Part shown: piece after piece, positions 11,591 through 14,431 of the stretch
Layout: each line of letters starts with the position of its first letter
Position numbering within the stretch: position 1 is the stretch's first letter
Source: Lentisphaeria bacterium
GTDB lineage: Bacteria; Verrucomicrobiota; Lentisphaeria; JABSQK01; UBA12247
Assembly (NCBI GenBank): GCA_003477185.1
Contig: DMTJ01000574.1
Location: 1 to 14,431 of the forward strand
Reading direction: 5' to 3'
DNA length: 14,431 nucleotides
Translations under genes and position numbers: made by a program
The notes under the pieces: generated by a model
The model's database searches: none
The model's input: the letters and a program-made list of their open reading frames with translations, nothing else
What the model was told of the DNA's origin: nothing

Positions 11591-14431
11591 TTGAGCGAAG
11601 TGCCCTCACTGGATCCCCCCGTTGTAGATATCTGGCGTGCCGAACGCCAGGCTCTCCTTGCTGCCCGCGCCACTTTCGAGCGGGCGTTGCGGAGTTCGCA
11701 ACACGCCGCCGCCAGAGCGGTGGATGATCGTAAGGCCATCCAAGAGCGCAGCGAACAGGCCCGCAAAGCTTTGGCCAGCACCATGGACGCCGAGCGCAAT
11801 GCGATCGAAGCCACGCACGCCAACGCGTGCGCAGATCGCAGAGCGGCGGCAGATGGTCAGGCTCAAGCCCTGAATGATCGCCTTCACTCCCTCCAAGTTG
11901 GGCGAGGCGACTTGGAGCTGACGCTCCGCCGGAGCGGCTGGGGCGAGCCGATCCAGCGTGCCCGAGAGATCAAAATGACCGCCGCAGCACCAGTTGCGGA
12001 CATCGCCACGCTGGAGGCGCGGCTGACCGAAGCAGAGGAGCTGGCCCAGGCGATTGTCACACTCGCGGAGGCTACCGAGGGGCCAGATATTGTCCGAGTC
12101 GTAAAGGCTCCGCCCAAGCGCGGTTTCGCTACGCTTCGCCAGTTCGTGGCGCGATCCGTCGGGGATTTCGTCGATGCCAACCACGGAAAAGCGACCACCT
12201 CACAACTGCCGGACCTTTACCCGGCATTGTGTCTAACGATTGGTCAGTTGGAAGAGCAGCTTGCCCTGCTGCTGTTGGACGCGGAGCTGGCACTGGATCA
12301 GCAGGATGAAATCGCCCGCGAAGAGAAGAAACACAAGACCGATGCGCTGGAGCGAAGAAAGGCGGTTGCCCTTGCGGAGATCGCAAGTCAGGAGCAGGAA
12401 GGGCTAGAGGCGCTTTCCCGCCGTCAGAAGCAGGCCAGGCAGGTGCAGAATCTGGCGGCTGCAGCAGCGGGCAACACGCTCATGGCTTTTCGCGATACCC
12501 AGCCGAACGCTGGCTGGCAGCTGGGCTCGCTTACGGCGAAACTCAAGAATGCCGAGATTGCTCTCCCGCTGGTTTTGGAGCCGACCACGGCCTTGCCGCT
12601 GGTCATCTTCTCCAAGACGCCACTTGGCCGGCAGCAAGCCCTGGCGACCGTAAACTCATTGATCTGTCATTTGTTGAAGCAATTGCCCCCCGGCAAGCTG
12701 CAATTGGCCATAGTGGACGCTTTGTCCCTCGGGCAGAACGTCGCGTCATTTATCCATCTCGCAGACTTCGATGCGAACCTGTTGCACGAGAAGATCATGA
12801 CCGAGCGGCTGGACGTGGAGCGGCTGATCAGCAAGCTTGCCGAACATGCAGCGATGATCATCCAGAAGTATCTGCGTAGTGATTTTGCGGACATCGCAGC
12901 GTTCAACCGGCAGGCCGGCGAGATTGCGGAGCCGTACCGGCTGCTGGTGATTCTCGATGCCCCCGCAGGTGTTGGCGAGGATGCCGCCGAGCGACTGGCC
13001 ACGCTGTTGGCCAATGGTGCCCGTAGTGGCGTCCTGACCGTGATGCACTGTGATGCACAGCGTAAAATGCCTCGCGAGTTGCAGGAAGACCTGGAGGGGC
13101 TCGCGGTGGTGCTGGATGAGGCAGACGATGGCACATTTCGGCTGCGCGATGAGGTCCTGGGAGACTGCCCGGTCATGCTGAATGAAGGGCTTTTGCTGGA
13201 TCAGATTCAGGCCCTTGTGGAGCAAGTCGGGAAGGCTGCGCGAGATGCTTCTGGCGTCGAGATCGCCTATCAAGATGTGGAAGCGGCGGCCAAAATTGGC
13301 AGCTACTGGCGTGCGTCTTCTGCGGAAGAACTGCGGGTGCCGCTCGGGCCGACGGGCGCGAATCGACTGCGCTATCTGACGCTGGGCAAGGGAACGAGCC
13401 AGCATGTGCTAATTGCTGGCAAGACTGGATCTGGAAAGTCCACCCTGCTGCACGTGATCATCACCGGGCTTGCGCTGCGCTACTCGCCGTCTGAGCTGCA
13501 GCTCTACCTGATCGACTTTAAGAAAGGCGTGGAGTTCAAGCAATACGTCACCTACGGGATGCCGCATTTGCGGGTGGTGGCGATCGAGAGCGAACGGGAG
13601 TTTGGCCTGAGTGTGCTGCGCGGTCTCGACGCCACGCTCCAAGAGCGCGGCGAGCTGTTTCGCGATGCGGGCGCTGAAGATGTGAAGAGCTATCGCGAGC
13701 GCAGTGGCCAGACCTTGCCCAGGATTGTCCTGATCGTCGATGAGTTTCAGGAGTTCTTTGCCGAAGATGACGCAATTGCCGCCAAGATTTCGCAGATTCT
13801 GGACCGGCTAGTGCGCCAGGGACGAGCCTTTGGCGTGCATGTGCTGATGGGGTCCCAAACGCTTGCGGGCACCTACATGCTGGCCAGGAGCAGCCTAGAA
13901 CAGATGGCGGTGCGAATCGCCCTGCCTTGCAGCGAGGCAGACTCGCGCTTGATTTTGAGCGAGGAGAATTCTGCGGGACGCTCGCTCACGCGCCCGGGCG
14001 CAGCGATCTACAACGATCGCAATGGCTTGGTCGAAGGCAACGACTCGTTTCAAGTTGCCTGGCTGAGTAAGGAGGAGCATGAGCGTTACCTGCACCTGCT
14101 CCGAAATTTGCGCTGCGACGAGTTCGTGCCCGCCCCTGTGGTGTTTGAGGGAAGCGCGCCAGCGGCGTTTGCGACGGCGCCGTTCGTAGCGCGGCTTCGT
14201 GCTGGTGAGGTGGCACCCGGAACCGTGCTTCTAGGACAGCCGGTTTCGATCGACGATGCCTGCGCGGTGCAGTTCCGACGGCAGTCTGGCAGTCACCTGC
14301 TGATCGTGGGGATGAATGCGGAGTCCGCAGAGTCCATCTTCAGATCTGTGATCTACTCGCTGGTCAAGAATCCGGTCCGTCGCGGCCGCGTCATCATGGT
14401 GGATCTGGCGTTGCGTGCGGATGAGCCCGAG
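11591..14431 (+). CDS. Large FtsK/SpoIIIE-type ATPase with N-terminal coiled coil, three P-loop modules (3' truncated by window)
   Basis: Open from TTG 11591 to the window end (947 codons, no stop). A frame stop at 11552-11554 limits earlier starts; GTG 11600 is an alternative. Residues about 15-90 and 221-295 are Ala/Glu/Arg/Gln-rich coiled coil, and no membrane helix is seen. Module 1 (about 325-500) has a broken P-loop, SKTPLGR (341-347), and LLVILDAP with Asp456. Module 2 (about 585-800) is intact: GKTGSGKS (610-617), LYLIDFKKGVEF, RIVLIVDEFQEFF with Asp717 and Glu718, and VLMGSQT with Gln756. Module 3 starts near 870; its P-loop position GMNAESAES (907 on) lacks GK[ST]. This degenerate-active-degenerate order differs from EccC, where the first module is usually the active-looking one. 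FtsK-HerA ATPases pump DNA or protein; the cargo here is unknown. It is the third gene of its run. Confidence 0.88.
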   Translation, partial: MSEVPSLDPPVVDIWRAERQALLAARATFERALRSSQHAAARAVDDRKAIQERSEQARKALASTMDAERNAIEATHANACADRRAAADGQAQALNDRLHSLQVGRGDLELTLRRSGWGEPIQRAREIKMTAAAPVADIATLEARLTEAEELAQAIVTLAEATEGPDIVRVVKAPPKRGFATLRQFVARSVGDFVDANHGKATTSQLPDLYPALCLTIGQLEEQLALLLLDAELALDQQDEIAREEKKHKTDALERRKAVALAEIASQEQEGLEALSRRQKQARQVQNLAAAAAGNTLMAFRDTQPNAGWQLGSLTAKLKNAEIALPLVLEPTTALPLVIFSKTPLGRQQALATVNSLICHLLKQLPPGKLQLAIVDALSLGQNVASFIHLADFDANLLHEKIMTERLDVERLISKLAEHAAMIIQKYLRSDFADIAAFNRQAGEIAEPYRLLVILDAPAGVGEDAAERLATLLANGARSGVLTVMHCDAQRKMPRELQEDLEGLAVVLDEADDGTFRLRDEVLGDCPVMLNEGLLLDQIQALVEQVGKAARDASGVEIAYQDVEAAAKIGSYWRASSAEELRVPLGPTGANRLRYLTLGKGTSQHVLIAGKTGSGKSTLLHVIITGLALRYSPSELQLYLIDFKKGVEFKQYVTYGMPHLRVVAIESEREFGLSVLRGLDATLQERGELFRDAGAEDVKSYRERSGQTLPRIVLIVDEFQEFFAEDDAIAAKISQILDRLVRQGRAFGVHVLMGSQTLAGTYMLARSSLEQMAVRIALPCSEADSRLILSEENSAGRSLTRPGAAIYNDRNGLVEGNDSFQVAWLSKEEHERYLHLLRNLRCDEFVPAPVVFEGSAPAAFATAPFVARLRAGEVAPGTVLLGQPVSIDDACAVQFRRQSGSHLLIVGMNAESAESIFRSVIYSLVKNPVRRGRVIMVDLALRADEPE

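Noticed and set aside
12746..13405. Minus-strand open frame of 219 codons opposite the FtsK-like gene
   Set aside because: Lies within an uninterrupted plus-strand frame that continues into Walker A and B motifs.
10781..14431. Calling the locus a standard type VII secretion system
   Set aside because: The visible ATPase has no membrane helices, the small protein lacks WxG, and no EccB, EccD, EccE or mycosin-like gene is seen.

Overview
The window is about 14.4 kb of GC-rich bacterial chromosome. It most resembles a member of the PVC group, with Verrucomicrobia (Opitutae-like) the best guess. That placement is an inference from several traits together: a lipoprotein fusing a phosphatase to a cytochrome c'-like domain, short prepilin-like genes, a bacterial SLC12-type transporter, and inverted intergenic repeats of the 'ATATCCAAC/CAACAAG' and 'AACAGGAT' kind that I associate with such genomes. 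No rRNA, tRNA, CRISPR array, transposase or phage gene is visible.

Layout. (1) 33-941 (+) encodes a secreted or lipid-anchored protein with a Cys-based phosphatase-like domain and a C-terminal CxxCH domain. (2) 942-1280 is intergenic and lies between convergent genes; it holds a nested inverted repeat. (3) 1281-3598 (-) is a two-gene operon: a DUF1611 (DgcN-like) P-loop protein and a PLP-dependent alanine/ornithine-racemase-like enzyme, overlapping by ATGA. An extended -10 promoter precedes it. (4) 3867-4453 (-) holds two small overlapping genes with type IV prepilin-like N-termini. (5) 4454-4797 is intergenic, with a hairpin plus T-run and an inverted repeat. (6) 4798-10614 (+) is a tight four-gene run: a PD40/TolB-like beta-propeller protein with a Pro-Glu tail, an SDR-like NAD(P)-binding protein (YeeZ type), a DacB/PBP4-type D-Ala-D-Ala carboxypeptidase, and a cation-chloride-cotransporter-like (SLC12) protein. 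(7) 10781 to the right edge (+) is a second run: a free-standing protein resembling one segment of DUF4132/MolR proteins, a 75-residue helical protein with WDD/FE/Y residues, and a large FtsK/SpoIIIE-type ATPase that runs off the window.

How the genes may work together. The four-gene run ties an envelope propeller protein and a peptidoglycan hydrolase to an ion transporter, which suggests a cell-envelope or turgor theme. The DUF1611-racemase pair suggests D-amino-acid metabolism. The last run is the best candidate for an undescribed system. The FtsK-like protein has an N-terminal coiled coil with no membrane segment, then three ATPase modules of which only the middle one keeps intact Walker A and B motifs. 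That degenerate-active-degenerate arrangement recalls type VII secretion EccC ATPases, but the visible part is soluble and the two partner genes are not standard T7SS components.
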